Shown one piece after another: positions 9,218 to 17,764 of a stretch of 64,000 nt of DNA. Each line of letters starts with the position of its first letter. Within the stretch, counting starts at the first letter, position 1. Source of the DNA: Starkeya sp. ORNL1 (GTDB lineage Bacteria; Pseudomonadota; Alphaproteobacteria; Rhizobiales; Xanthobacteraceae); assembly GCF_012971745.1 (NCBI RefSeq), contig NZ_CP048834.1:2852001-2916000 (forward strand). Reading direction: 5' to 3'. The position numbers and the translations under genes were made by a program. The notes under the pieces are model-generated. The model searched no databases and was not told the DNA's origin. It saw only the letters and a list, made by a program, of their open reading frames with translations.

Positions 9218-10615
9218 TCAGGCCGCCTTCACCAGCGCGTCGGATCCCGACATGATCGCGGTGAGATCCCGCACGCGGATGGACGGCAGATTGCGCATGG
9301 CGTCGATCACCTTCGCGGTGACGGCCTCGCCGACGATCGGCGTCATCAGGCGGATCGCCTTGGTCTCCACCTCCTCGCGCGCCATCGGATTGTCCGGCGT
9401 GCCGCGGGTCGCCGGGGTGTGATGGGCGATCGTCCGCCCGTCCTTCAGCCGGATCTCGATCCGCGCCTGCCGCGGCGGCGGCGTGCGGGTCATCTCGGCA
9501 TTGGGAACGAGGGTTATCTTCTCGCGGACGGCGAGCACGCGCGGATCCTTCATGCGCTCATAGTCGTGCGAGGATTCGAGCGTGACGTCGCCATCCACCA
9601 GCATCAGCGCGACGAGGTGCTGGAGACAGATCTCCGGCATGTGCCGGTTGCTGATGATCTTGGTCTCCTTGTCGGGGAGGATCGCGTCGATGGCGACGAT
9701 GTCGTCAGGGGCGAAGCGGTACTCCTTCAGCAGCGCCTGGGACGAATCCAGCGCCGGCTGGATCGGCGAGCCGACGGTCCATTTCTTGATCATCGCCCGC
9801 ATGATCTCGTAGTCGCGGCCGAGCCCGCGTACCATCTCGGCACGATCCGGGTTCGGCGACATGCAGTCGAAGAAATTGTGCTGGCCATGGAACGGATCGC
9901 TGCCGCCAGTGAAGCCGCAGGCGACCAGCAGCGCGGCATTGGCGGCATTGCGCGCCGGGTTGCCGCCGAACACGAACGCCTTCTCGCAATGTTCGGGATC
10001 GCGCATCCAGCAGGTGACGCCCGCGGTCTGCTGCACCGCATAGGACAGCGCATAGCGGACATGCTGGGCATCGAAACTGCGCAGCGCCGCGCAGCCGGCA
10101 GTACCGCCGAACAGGCCGCCAATGCTGTGCGGGCTGTGGAACGCGTTATCGAGCAGTGCCTCGTCGAGCGCCATGGTTAGCCGGCAGCCGATATCATAGC
10201 CGAGCACGACCGCCCGCAGGAAATCCTCGCCGCTGCGGTCGAGCAGTTCGGCGGTGGCCAGGATCGGAGGCACGATGGCGCAGCCCGGATGCATCCGCGC
10301 CAGATAGTGCGAATCATCGGTCTCGCCGGCGCCGGCGATCATGCCGACGGCGAACGAGGCATGGACCACTGGCGCGCGGGCATCGGTGAAGCCCACGGTG
10401 CAGTCCGGCCGTCCGCCTTCCGAACGCATGACCTCCAGACCGACCTTGCCCGGCTTGAGCCGGGTGCCGACCGCGATCGCCGCGAGCGTATCGAGAATGT
10501 GGTGCTCGGCCTTCTCCACCACCTCCGGCGGGAGGGGGCGTGCCAGCGCGCCGGCGATGTATTCGCTCAGTTCGCGCATCATCGGCTCGATCACGATTTC
10601 ACCTTGTGTCGTCAT
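9218..10615 (-). CDS. MmgE/PrpD family protein, copy 2
   Basis: 465 residues. I chose the ATG at 10615 because GGGCAGG lies 5 bp upstream; a longer open frame to 10660 adds 15 residues of no family character. Segments DDSHYLARMHPGCAIVPPIL, NAFHSPHSIGGLFGGTAG and FGGNPARNAANAALLV follow the family pattern. It is only distantly similar by eye to copy 1, so the two may act as partners or on different stereoisomers rather than being a recent duplication. Divergent from it, 176 bp away, is a GntR regulator that probably controls this operon. Confidence 0.88.
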   Translation of the reverse strand: MTTQGEIVIEPMMRELSEYIAGALARPLPPEVVEKAEHHILDTLAAIAVGTRLKPGKVGLEVMRSEGGRPDCTVGFTDARAPVVHASFAVGMIAGAGETDDSHYLARMHPGCAIVPPILATAELLDRSGEDFLRAVVLGYDIGCRLTMALDEALLDNAFHSPHSIGGLFGGTAGCAALRSFDAQHVRYALSYAVQQTAGVTCWMRDPEHCEKAFVFGGNPARNAANAALLVACGFTGGSDPFHGQHNFFDCMSPNPDRAEMVRGLGRDYEIMRAMIKKWTVGSPIQPALDSSQALLKEYRFAPDDIVAIDAILPDKETKIISNRHMPEICLQHLVALMLVDGDVTLESSHDYERMKDPRVLAVREKITLVPNAEMTRTPPPRQARIEIRLKDGRTIAHHTPATRGTPDNPMAREEVETKAIRLMTPIVGEAVTAKVIDAMRNLPSIRVRDLTAIMSGSDALVKAA

Positions 10616-10791
10616 ATCCTGCCCTTTCCACTTTTGCACTTTTGCTGCATAAAATGGCATCTCGGCCGAGAGCGCAAGAGGGTTACCAAACGGTTTGCCA
10701 AACGACGTGCGAAGTGAGAGGCAATGAGGGGGCAGCGCGCTTCCTTCGCGAAAGGCAAGCGGAACAGGGTTTCTCGACGGACGTGACGAAG

Positions 10792-11697
10792 ATGCAGAAG
10801 ACCATCGACCGACCGAGACGGGACATCACGGACGAGCTTGCGGCGCGGATCCTCGCGCACATCCGCGAGAGCAGCCTGCAGTACGGTGCCCACCTGCCGG
10901 CGCAGGAGCTTGCCGATCGCTTCAATGTCTCGCGCTCGCCGGTCACGCAGGCATTGCGGGTGCTGACGGAGAAGCAGATCCTCTCGCACGTGGCGAACCG
11001 CGGCTTTTACGTCGCGGCGGCGGCGGTGCCGCAAGCATCCGATGTCGGCCTGTCGGAAACCGCCAGCCTCAGCGGCATCTATTTCCAGATGGCGAAGGAC
11101 CGGCTGCGCGGTGACCTGGAAGACCAGGTCTCCGAACGGGCGCTGCGCCAGCGCTACAATCTGAGCCGCGGCGAGGTCAGCGAACTGCTCGACCGGGCGG
11201 CCCAGGAAGGCTGGGTGGAGCGCCGCCCGGGCTATGGCTGGAGCTTTTCGCCCGTACTGACGACGCCGCTCGCCCTGGAACAGAGCTATCGCGTGCGCCT
11301 GGCGCTGGAGCCGGCGACATTGCTCGAACCGACCTTCTATCTGCCCCGCGCCCTCGCCGAGAAGGAACGCGAGCGCGAACGCCAGCTGATTGCCGGCGAG
11401 ATCGAGACCATCTCCCCGGATGCGCTCTATGAGCGCGGCGTGCGCTTTCACGAGACGCTCGCGGAGGCCTCGCAGAACCCGTTCTTTCTCGATGTGTTGC
11501 GCCGCATCAACCGGATGCGCCGCCTGTTCACCTATCAGGCGATGGAAGACCGCAAGCGCTATTACGGCCAGGTCCGCGACCACATCCGCATCCTCGATTT
11601 GCTGATCGAGAACCGCAATGTCGAGGCCGCCGACCTGATGCGGCGGCACATCGAGCGCGTGCTGCGCAATGTGAGGAAGATCAAACCGAAGCTGTGA
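10792..11697 (+). CDS. GntR-family regulator with two winged-helix regions and a C-terminal FCD-like domain
   Basis: 301 residues from the ATG at 10792 (an in-frame GTG lies at 10783; the open frame from 10540 crosses the intergenic space). Residues 5-80 form a winged helix with the GntR helix-turn-helix (LPAQELADRFNVSRSPVTQALRVL). A second region of similar form follows at about 95-165 (SERALRQRYNLSRGEVSELL, then GWVERRPGYGWSF). The C-terminus is helical and FCD-like (ALYERGVRFHETLAEAS, RDHIRILDLL, MRRHIERVL). It is divergent from the MmgE/PrpD pair and upstream of the amidohydrolase, and probably controls both. The duplicated DNA-binding region is unusual for the family. Confidence 0.85.
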   Translation: MQKTIDRPRRDITDELAARILAHIRESSLQYGAHLPAQELADRFNVSRSPVTQALRVLTEKQILSHVANRGFYVAAAAVPQASDVGLSETASLSGIYFQMAKDRLRGDLEDQVSERALRQRYNLSRGEVSELLDRAAQEGWVERRPGYGWSFSPVLTTPLALEQSYRVRLALEPATLLEPTFYLPRALAEKERERERQLIAGEIETISPDALYERGVRFHETLAEASQNPFFLDVLRRINRMRRLFTYQAMEDRKRYYGQVRDHIRILDLLIENRNVEAADLMRRHIERVLRNVRKIKPKL

Positions 11698-11750
11698 GCA
11701 ACGTGGCTGCACAGCTGCCGCGGAAACAAGAAATATTGGGAGGAAGACGC

Positions 11751-12635
11751 ATGGACGGCAGGCACAGTGCTCCGACGTTCAAGGTTCCGGCAGGCGCCTG
11801 CGACTGCCACATGCATGTGTTCGGCCCACTCGACCGCTATCCGCCCTCGCCCACCCGCAGCTACACGCCGCGGGAGGCGAGCCTTGCCGACTATGACCGC
11901 ATGACAGCCGTCGTCGGCCTGCAGCGCCTGGTGCTGGTCCAGGCCAGCGCCTACGGCACCGACAATTCCTGCCTGCTCGACACGCTGAAGGCTGCCGGAC
12001 CGCGGGCCCGCGGGGTCGCCGTCATCGATGATGCGACCACGGACGCCGAACTCGCGACGCTGAACGCAGCCGGCGTGCGCGGCGTGCGCGTCAATGCGGA
12101 GACGTTCGGGGTGAGCTCGGCGGCCGAGATCGAGCGGATGCTGGCGCCCACGATCGACCGTGTCGGGCCGCTCGGCTGGCATGTCCAGCTCTTCGCGTCG
12201 CTCGCCGCCATCGCCGACCTCGCACCCATGCTGCGCGCCATGGCGCTGCCGCTGGTCATCGATCACATGGGCCTGGCGAAAGGGCCGCTCGGGCCGGATC
12301 AGCCCGGCTTCAATGCCCTGCTGTCGCTGGTCGGGAATGGTGCGTGGGTGAAGGTGTCCGGCGCCTATCGCGTATCGTCCGACGAGCCGTCCTTTCCGGA
12401 CGCCGCGCCGATTGCCAAGGCGCTGATCGTCGCCAATCCCGACCGCATCGTGTGGGGGTCCGACTGGCCGCATACCGGCAAGCACGCCAATGCGCGGCTC
12501 AATGAGACCCCTGTGATCGAATATCGTCCGCTCGACGACGGGGCGCTGCTTTCGCTGCTGGCGACATGGGCGGACGAAGCCACCGTGAAGAAGGTACTCG
12601 CCGACAACCCGGCGGCCCTCTACGGCTTCAGCTGA
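11751..12635 (+). CDS. Amidohydrolase of the 2-pyrone-4,6-dicarboxylate lactonase type
   Basis: 294 residues starting at the ATG at 11751, preceded by GGGAGGAAG; a GTG at 11694 overlapping the gntR stop is less likely. The metal-site motif CDCHMHVFGP lies near residue 22, followed by the barrel segments RLVLVQASAYGTDN, WHVQLFA, PLVIDHMG and the C-terminal GSDWPHT. These match the LigI branch of the amidohydrolase superfamily, which hydrolyses lactones of aromatic breakdown. With the neighbouring MmgE/PrpD and Ldh2 proteins and TTT transporters it fits a carboxylic-acid degradation route. The exact lactone or ester is unknown. Confidence 0.87.
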   Translation: MDGRHSAPTFKVPAGACDCHMHVFGPLDRYPPSPTRSYTPREASLADYDRMTAVVGLQRLVLVQASAYGTDNSCLLDTLKAAGPRARGVAVIDDATTDAELATLNAAGVRGVRVNAETFGVSSAAEIERMLAPTIDRVGPLGWHVQLFASLAAIADLAPMLRAMALPLVIDHMGLAKGPLGPDQPGFNALLSLVGNGAWVKVSGAYRVSSDEPSFPDAAPIAKALIVANPDRIVWGSDWPHTGKHANARLNETPVIEYRPLDDGALLSLLATWADEATVKKVLADNPAALYGFS

Positions 12636-12898
12636 GCGCGCGCAATGTGGTCTTGGCTACCGACCTCGAATGCGATCTGCGCCGCTATGAAATGGCGGCG
12701 CCCTCCGGGGGTCGGCTGACCGGAGAGCGCCGCCTGCCGAGACCCGTGTTGCGTGTCCTGACCCGTGAAGATTGCTTCATTCACAGGACCGACGCTGTGA
12801 CCGCCATCACACTTCTGACGCTTGGACCGTGACGTTCGAGCCGGCAGCCTGCGGTCCCTGCGAACTGATGGATTCCAGGGGCCGCGGCCTTTGATCTT

Positions 12899-14440
12899 TC
12901 ACTGCCAGAAGGGCGTCACGCCGAGGAACTTGCGCCAGGTGCCCTTCAGACGTTTTGCCGCTTCCGCCCTATCGCGCCGCTGCCAACCGGTAATGGCACC
13001 AATGGCTCTGTGGACAGCTATTTCCGACGACCTGCCTTCGATTTCCCTGAGCAGGGATTGAGTGGTGCTGACATCATTGTCGACCCCGAGAAGCTCCTGC
13101 ATCTTGCTCAATTGCCGGAGGAAGTCGTCAGCGTTCTTGTTGGAGTAGAGCGGACGGAAGAACTCGGCATCGTAACGCAGCTTCTTCAACGTAATCCGCA
13201 GCTCGTGCCGAGCCTCCGGCTCGAGGTGCTGGAGATGGCGTCCCTGCTTGAGGGCTTTCTTGTGCAAGCGGGTAAGAGCTCGATCGGCGAAGTCTCGTGA
13301 CGGCTGGGTGAGGGCCGCCAGCGAAGCGACATCTACGTCGTTGCGCCAGGCGCGGCGCGCAATCGCCCGACCAAGGGAAAGCACAAATCGCGTGCTCTCG
13401 ACATTGGCGAGCTGCGATCGGGCGGCCTCATAACTGCTGGCGCGCGAAGGTTCGAGCGCCGACTTGAGCGCGGTAAAATCGATGCTCTCGAGGCCGGCGG
13501 CTTCGATATCGGGAATCGTGCTGGTCGCGAACACATCCCAATTGCGAGCTGGCCCAAGCGTCGCAGCGAGATTCTTGGCGTCGGCGCCAAGCATCTCCAG
13601 TGCAGACGCCGGAACCTCCCTCTTGAAGGCGGAGACGGCTGACCTGAGGCGCCGCAGCGCGACGCGCAGTTGATGTATGCCGTCCGGACCATCGCCTTTT
13701 TCCGCGGCTGCCAGATTGGCCATCAGGTGCTGCAGGCAAGCCGTCAAGATCTTCGCGATGGCCTCGTCCACGATGTCGTCGCTGGCGATGCCGCTGTCGG
13801 AGGCCTTCTTTGCCGTTGGCCGCGTTCCCGATGCCAGCCCGTATCCGCGCTCGGCCTTGCTTTCCGATCCGACACGAAGCGGGGCGCGCTCCAGGAGAGA
13901 CAGCCCAAGTTCATAAAGAGCCCCGGCGTCTCCTGATTTGAGCTCCAGCTCAAGTTCACAGACCGGATCGGCCAGCTCCCCGGCGATCAAGGTTCCCTGG
14001 TCAAAGGCGACTTCGATCGCTGCGTCACCTATTCCGATCATCTGTTGGTGCCGACGGATCTTGGTGGAGAAGACCGGCGACACGCTTTGCAGTTTCTCAG
14101 CCCCAAGATCGAGCTCACCCAATGGAAGCTTCCCGAGTTGAGGGAGAATATCAGCCACGGGCGCTTCTATTTCTCGGCGCTGCATGGGGTTGTGCTCACC
14201 CGGCAGCTTCATCGTCTGGATGAATCGCTTCCCCGAGCGGCGGACCCGGAGCGATGCGCCGCGGCGGGCAAGCGTACAATCGCTGGTGTCGTAGTAGGTG
14301 GCTTCAAGGCGTCGAACCACGAGCTTCGAGCGCGCGTTGCGCACTATCACAGGGTTCGCCATCAGCTGTTTCAGAGTGGCAGGATCGGTCAGGAGCTTCA
14401 GCTCGGTTTCACGGTCCACGCCAGCAGTGGCGGCCGCCAC
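12899..14440 (-). CDS. CYTH-CHAD domain protein
   Basis: An N-terminal CYTH domain begins with the ExExK motif (ETELKL) about ten residues after the GTG that I chose at 14440. The frame is open to 14614, but the extra 58 residues have no family character; a GTG at 14419 is another option. Charged strands RRLEATYYDT, LRVRRSGKRF and REIEAP are typical of the triphosphate tunnel. A C-terminal CHAD domain has the conserved histidines in GIHQLRVALRRLRSAV and HELRITLKKLRYDAEFF. CYTH enzymes act on triphosphates and CHAD domains bind polyphosphate. About 513 residues is normal for this fusion. Neighbours give no functional hint. Confidence 0.88.
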   Translation of the reverse strand: MAAATAGVDRETELKLLTDPATLKQLMANPVIVRNARSKLVVRRLEATYYDTSDCTLARRGASLRVRRSGKRFIQTMKLPGEHNPMQRREIEAPVADILPQLGKLPLGELDLGAEKLQSVSPVFSTKIRRHQQMIGIGDAAIEVAFDQGTLIAGELADPVCELELELKSGDAGALYELGLSLLERAPLRVGSESKAERGYGLASGTRPTAKKASDSGIASDDIVDEAIAKILTACLQHLMANLAAAEKGDGPDGIHQLRVALRRLRSAVSAFKREVPASALEMLGADAKNLAATLGPARNWDVFATSTIPDIEAAGLESIDFTALKSALEPSRASSYEAARSQLANVESTRFVLSLGRAIARRAWRNDVDVASLAALTQPSRDFADRALTRLHKKALKQGRHLQHLEPEARHELRITLKKLRYDAEFFRPLYSNKNADDFLRQLSKMQELLGVDNDVSTTQSLLREIEGRSSEIAVHRAIGAITGWQRRDRAEAAKRLKGTWRKFLGVTPFWQ

Positions 14441-14673
14441 GCTTTGATCCCGAGTCTCATTGCCTTGCACTGCCTGACCTCGACTTTGTGGGCTCAGCCG
14501 GAATCGGGGCTTGCCCCCATGACTGCAAGGAGAACCGATAGCGACCGCGACTGTCATAAAAAAGTAGCACTTGCCCGCGGCGGTCGCATCTGGAGGATCG
14601 GCCATGCAGCGCAACTTGCGCGGCGCCCTGGCGCGAAAGCGAAAGCTCCGGGGATCTTGGCCAGTCCCGCGCC

Positions 14674-15429
14674 TTAAATGCGGGCTTCCTGCAGGCGAAA
14701 GACGCCATACGGCAATGCGGCTTGATCCGTGAAGGCGGATAGCTGCTGTCCCAGCCGTGCATCGAGCACGTTCGGATCGTCCAGCGCCGCCGCGGGGACG
14801 TGGAGGATTTCGACCAGCGGTGCCATCGCCGCGAGTTGCTCGATTGCCCGCTGCTCGCTCGGGAGCGGCATGCTGCGGGTTTCGAACAAGACCGCCAGCA
14901 GGGTTTTCCCGGTCCAGAACGCGCAGTCGACGCGAGCAAAGGACTGTGAGCCGTCCGTCTTCTCGCTCTCCAGGAGAACGTAGGCGTTCGGAAGCGGCAG
15001 GAAAGCCGAGTACGTCCAGTCGCGATAATCGAGAATGCCGCCTCTCGCCGGCAGCCCTGCGGTCGTGAGCTTCGCCTCCAGCGCCTCGCGCCGGGATTCG
15101 ATGCTCCGCTCCAGGAAATCGAAGTAGCTATCGAGAAAGATCTGAAGCGGGCCGGCGAACAGCGGGACGGATCCGGCAAGGCCGGCCTTGCACATCCGGA
15201 TGCGATCCGCATGCGTCGCAAGCTCGCCGGCGCGCTGCGGCTGCAGGCTCAGCCAGCCTTGCGAGTTCAATCGCAAGGCTGGCTGAGCGGGTTCGATGCT
15301 CGCGGCGCTCGGGCCAAGGGTCAGGCCGGATCGGTAAAGGTCCGCGAGCGCATGGCGCGCTGCTGCCGCCGGGTCGCGGATCGCCCCATAGACAAGAGCG
15401 AGGCGCTCGCCCCTCCGCGATCCAGTCAA
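14674..15429 (-). CDS. Hypothetical protein containing a perfect DNA hairpin
   Basis: 251 residues. I do not recognise the family. The sequence has good coding character: an N-terminal basic/alanine-rich part, a central FLDSYFDFLERSIESRREAL helix, then mixed strands (YSAFLPLPNAYVLLES, VDCAFWTGKTLLAVLFE, PLVEILHVPAAAL). The region around residues 48-61 (QPALRLNSQGWLS) is encoded by a perfect 18-bp inverted repeat, which may be an inserted element or may mean that the true start is downstream, for example at the Met codon at 15195. It is 18 bp downstream of the LVIVD-repeat gene's stop on the opposite side, and lies on the same strand. Confidence 0.55.
   Translation of the reverse strand: MTGSRRGERLALVYGAIRDPAAAARHALADLYRSGLTLGPSAASIEPAQPALRLNSQGWLSLQPQRAGELATHADRIRMCKAGLAGSVPLFAGPLQIFLDSYFDFLERSIESRREALEAKLTTAGLPARGGILDYRDWTYSAFLPLPNAYVLLESEKTDGSQSFARVDCAFWTGKTLLAVLFETRSMPLPSEQRAIEQLAAMAPLVEILHVPAAALDDPNVLDARLGQQLSAFTDQAALPYGVFRLQEARI
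15247..15288. repeat. Perfect 18-bp inverted repeat with 6-nt loop inside a coding frame
   Basis: The left arm GCTCAGCCAGCCTTGCGA (15247-15264) and right arm TCGCAAGGCTGGCTGAGC (15271-15288) are exact complements separated by GTTCAA. It lies within the coding frame of the hypothetical protein at 14674-15429. A terminator would not be expected there. Confidence 0.9.
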
Positions 15430-15447
15430 GCCACGCTCCTCACGCTC

Positions 15448-16680
15448 TCAGATATCCGCTTCCAGGCAATACAGCCCGCCGGTCCAGCGCTCGCCGGCAT
15501 AGATGACGCCGCGCTCATCGACATAGATGTCGTTCATCTGCGCGGTCGGGACACGGGAGTTCTCCGGGCCCGGCGGCACGAAATAGGCGATCGTCTCGGG
15601 GCGGTACGGGTCCTTGATGTCGTAGACGCGGATGCCCGCGTTGAAGAAGCACCCGAAGATGACGTCTTCACTCCGGAACGACGGCCCGGGGCGGTTCTCG
15701 TGGATATTGTGGGAGCCGAAGCGCCCGCCCTTATGGCCGTATTCCTCCACCGAAGGGATCGGAAAGGTGCTGATCGGGACGAGATTGGTCTCGAGCCTGG
15801 CGTCGAGCATCCAGGTCAGCTTCGGCCAGTCCTTGGCGTCGTCCTGGATGCACTCGTCGGTGACGACGATCAGCCCGCGATCGAACAGCGGCATCACCGT
15901 GTGGGTGAAGCCCGGATAGGGCGGGTGCGGGTTCCACGCACTGACGACCTTCGGCGAGGATTTGTCCGAGATGTCGAGGATGAAGGCACCGCCGTCGATG
16001 TAGCCGATATAGGCCCGGTCGGGCCGCTCCGGATAGACGTTCGCATTGTGCAGGCGGAACGCGTCGCCGCCGCGGATCACGTCGAGCGGAACCGGGTTGA
16101 GGCGCGGCGGCGGCGGCGCCTCGTCGCCCTCGCGCGTGCCCGGATACCACCAGCGGCCGGCCTCGCGCGGACGGGCGGGATCGCGCACGTCGATGATCAC
16201 GTAGAACTGGTCGTCACGCGGATGGAGCGGTTTGAAGTCCGCGGCGCTGCCGGCGCAGTGGATGAATTCCCCATCGACAAACCAGAGGCAGTGGGCGCCG
16301 CGCGAATACGGGCCCGACATGTCGAAGAACGAGATCGAGCGCGGCTCCTCCGGGATCGAGACGTCGAACAGTTCGACGCCCGCCGGCTGCATGCCGTGCT
16401 TCGCGGTCTGGTAGGCCACGGCGAGAATGTTGCCGCAGACCTCCAGCGAATTGGACCGCATGTTGTTGTGCGGAAGGGTGGTCTGGACCACCACCGCGGG
16501 GCGGCGGGGATCGCTCACATCCACCCCGCTGAAGTTCATCGGCGCGCCCTCATGGGCCAGCCACATGATCCGCCGCCCGTCGGCGGCGATCTGCATGCTC
16601 ATGCCCTCGCCAATACCGCCGAAGCCCCTAAGCACGTCATGTGAAAGAAGCTTCATATTCTTGGAAAGCGCGCCTTCCAT
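15448..16680 (-). CDS. LVIVD-repeat beta-propeller protein
   Basis: 410 residues from the ATG at 16680, which has GGAGG 8 bp upstream; the frame open to 16962 is read-through. Repeats of the form GVDVSDPRRPAVV, GVELFDVSIPEEPRSI, IIDVRDPARPREAG, FILDISDKSSPKVVSAW and IRVYDIKDPYRPETIAYF are LVIVD blades, which fold as a beta-propeller. No signal peptide is visible, so it may be cytoplasmic. The function of such proteins is not established. It is divergent from the GntR gene at 16928, which is 247 bp away and may regulate it. Confidence 0.85.
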   Translation of the reverse strand: MEGALSKNMKLLSHDVLRGFGGIGEGMSMQIAADGRRIMWLAHEGAPMNFSGVDVSDPRRPAVVVQTTLPHNNMRSNSLEVCGNILAVAYQTAKHGMQPAGVELFDVSIPEEPRSISFFDMSGPYSRGAHCLWFVDGEFIHCAGSAADFKPLHPRDDQFYVIIDVRDPARPREAGRWWYPGTREGDEAPPPPRLNPVPLDVIRGGDAFRLHNANVYPERPDRAYIGYIDGGAFILDISDKSSPKVVSAWNPHPPYPGFTHTVMPLFDRGLIVVTDECIQDDAKDWPKLTWMLDARLETNLVPISTFPIPSVEEYGHKGGRFGSHNIHENRPGPSFRSEDVIFGCFFNAGIRVYDIKDPYRPETIAYFVPPGPENSRVPTAQMNDIYVDERGVIYAGERWTGGLYCLEADI

Positions 16681-16927
16681 CCTTGGCCTCCAGGCATGAT
16701 TTCGTTGTGTCGGTGGTCGCGACGAATATACAAAAAATCGGTCACGTGGAAGAATTTTATAAAATCTCTTGACCCTCCCGGGGGCTTGTGGCCTTCTCCG
16801 GAATGAGGGGACGGCGTCTCGCACGCGGAACGAGGGCGGCGACGATGCGTGCTCGGATGCACGCGTCCGACGTTTCCCCGACATCCACGGCCGAGGCCAT
16901 TCGAGACGGACGACACGGGATTCCACG

Positions 16928-17707
16928 ATGGCATCGGGCCAACGGAGCAGCAGCGAGGACAAGAAGCCCGGCTCAATCGCCGAGTTGGCTTATGGGCTGC
17001 TGTATGTCGACATCACCAATGGCCGAATGGCGCCGGGGCAGAAGCTGCTGCCGGCCGAGCTGAGCGAAAAATATTCTGTTGGCCTTAGTCCGTTGCGGGA
17101 TGCCCTCAACCGGCTTTGCGCGAACGGGCTCGCCGTCAAGCGCGAGCAGAAGGGCTTCTTCGTCGCCGATATCGACGAGGCCGAGTTCCTCAAGATCACG
17201 GATGCGCGCCTCGTGGTCGAGGAGGCGGCGCTGCGGCTATCGATCGCCAAGGGCGATCAGCGCTGGGAAGACAGCGTCGTGCTTGCCTTCCATCGGCTCG
17301 CGAAGGTCGCGACCGTCGGCGGCAAGTTCGTGCTGACCCCGGAATGGTCGACGTCCCACCAGGAATTCCATTTCAGCCTGATCGCGGCTTGCGACAATGA
17401 GTGGCTGCTGAGCTTCTGTCACAAGCTCTATGAGCAGACCACGCGCTATCGTGCGCGCCGCCGTCTCATTTCCGCCAAGGGCTCGGTGCCGGTACAGCGC
17501 AATCTCGTGAAGGCGCACCGCGACATCATGGAGCGCTGCCTCGCCCGTGATGCGGATGGTGCCGCCGACCTGCTGGTCAATCACTACCGAAGGACCTTCG
17601 AGCTGGTGATGGGCGGGCGCTACCGCGTCCTCGACAATCCCCGCCGCCTGGTCCTGGAGGTCGAGGCCGGCGATGCCGGGCCGCATCTCGATCTGGTCGA
17701 ATCCTAG
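16928..17707 (+). CDS. GntR-family regulator with FCD domain
   Basis: 259 residues from the ATG at 16928. The N-terminal winged helix (LLPAELSEKYSVGLSPLRDALNRLCANGLAV) is followed by an FCD domain with the expected metal-ligand pattern (DARLVVEEAALRL, HQEFHFSLIAAC, HRDIMERCLARDADGAADLL). Such regulators usually repress catabolic operons and are released by a carboxylate ligand. It lies between the LVIVD gene (divergent) and the aldehyde dehydrogenase-cupin-Ldh2-TTT cluster downstream on the same strand, and is the likely controller of the latter. Confidence 0.9.
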   Translation: MASGQRSSSEDKKPGSIAELAYGLLYVDITNGRMAPGQKLLPAELSEKYSVGLSPLRDALNRLCANGLAVKREQKGFFVADIDEAEFLKITDARLVVEEAALRLSIAKGDQRWEDSVVLAFHRLAKVATVGGKFVLTPEWSTSHQEFHFSLIAACDNEWLLSFCHKLYEQTTRYRARRRLISAKGSVPVQRNLVKAHRDIMERCLARDADGAADLLVNHYRRTFELVMGGRYRVLDNPRRLVLEVEAGDAGPHLDLVES

Positions 17708-17764
17708 TCCACGCCGGCCGCAGCCATTTGGCCGACGCACATTCCATAATGAGTGAGCAAAGCG

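Noticed and set aside
7757..10180. 807-codon plus-strand frame
   Set aside because: It is antisense to two MmgE/PrpD genes that match their family throughout.
15211..16644. 477-codon open frame on the plus strand
   Set aside because: It is antisense to the LVIVD-repeat gene and is arginine-rich with no family character; long shadow frames are expected at this GC.
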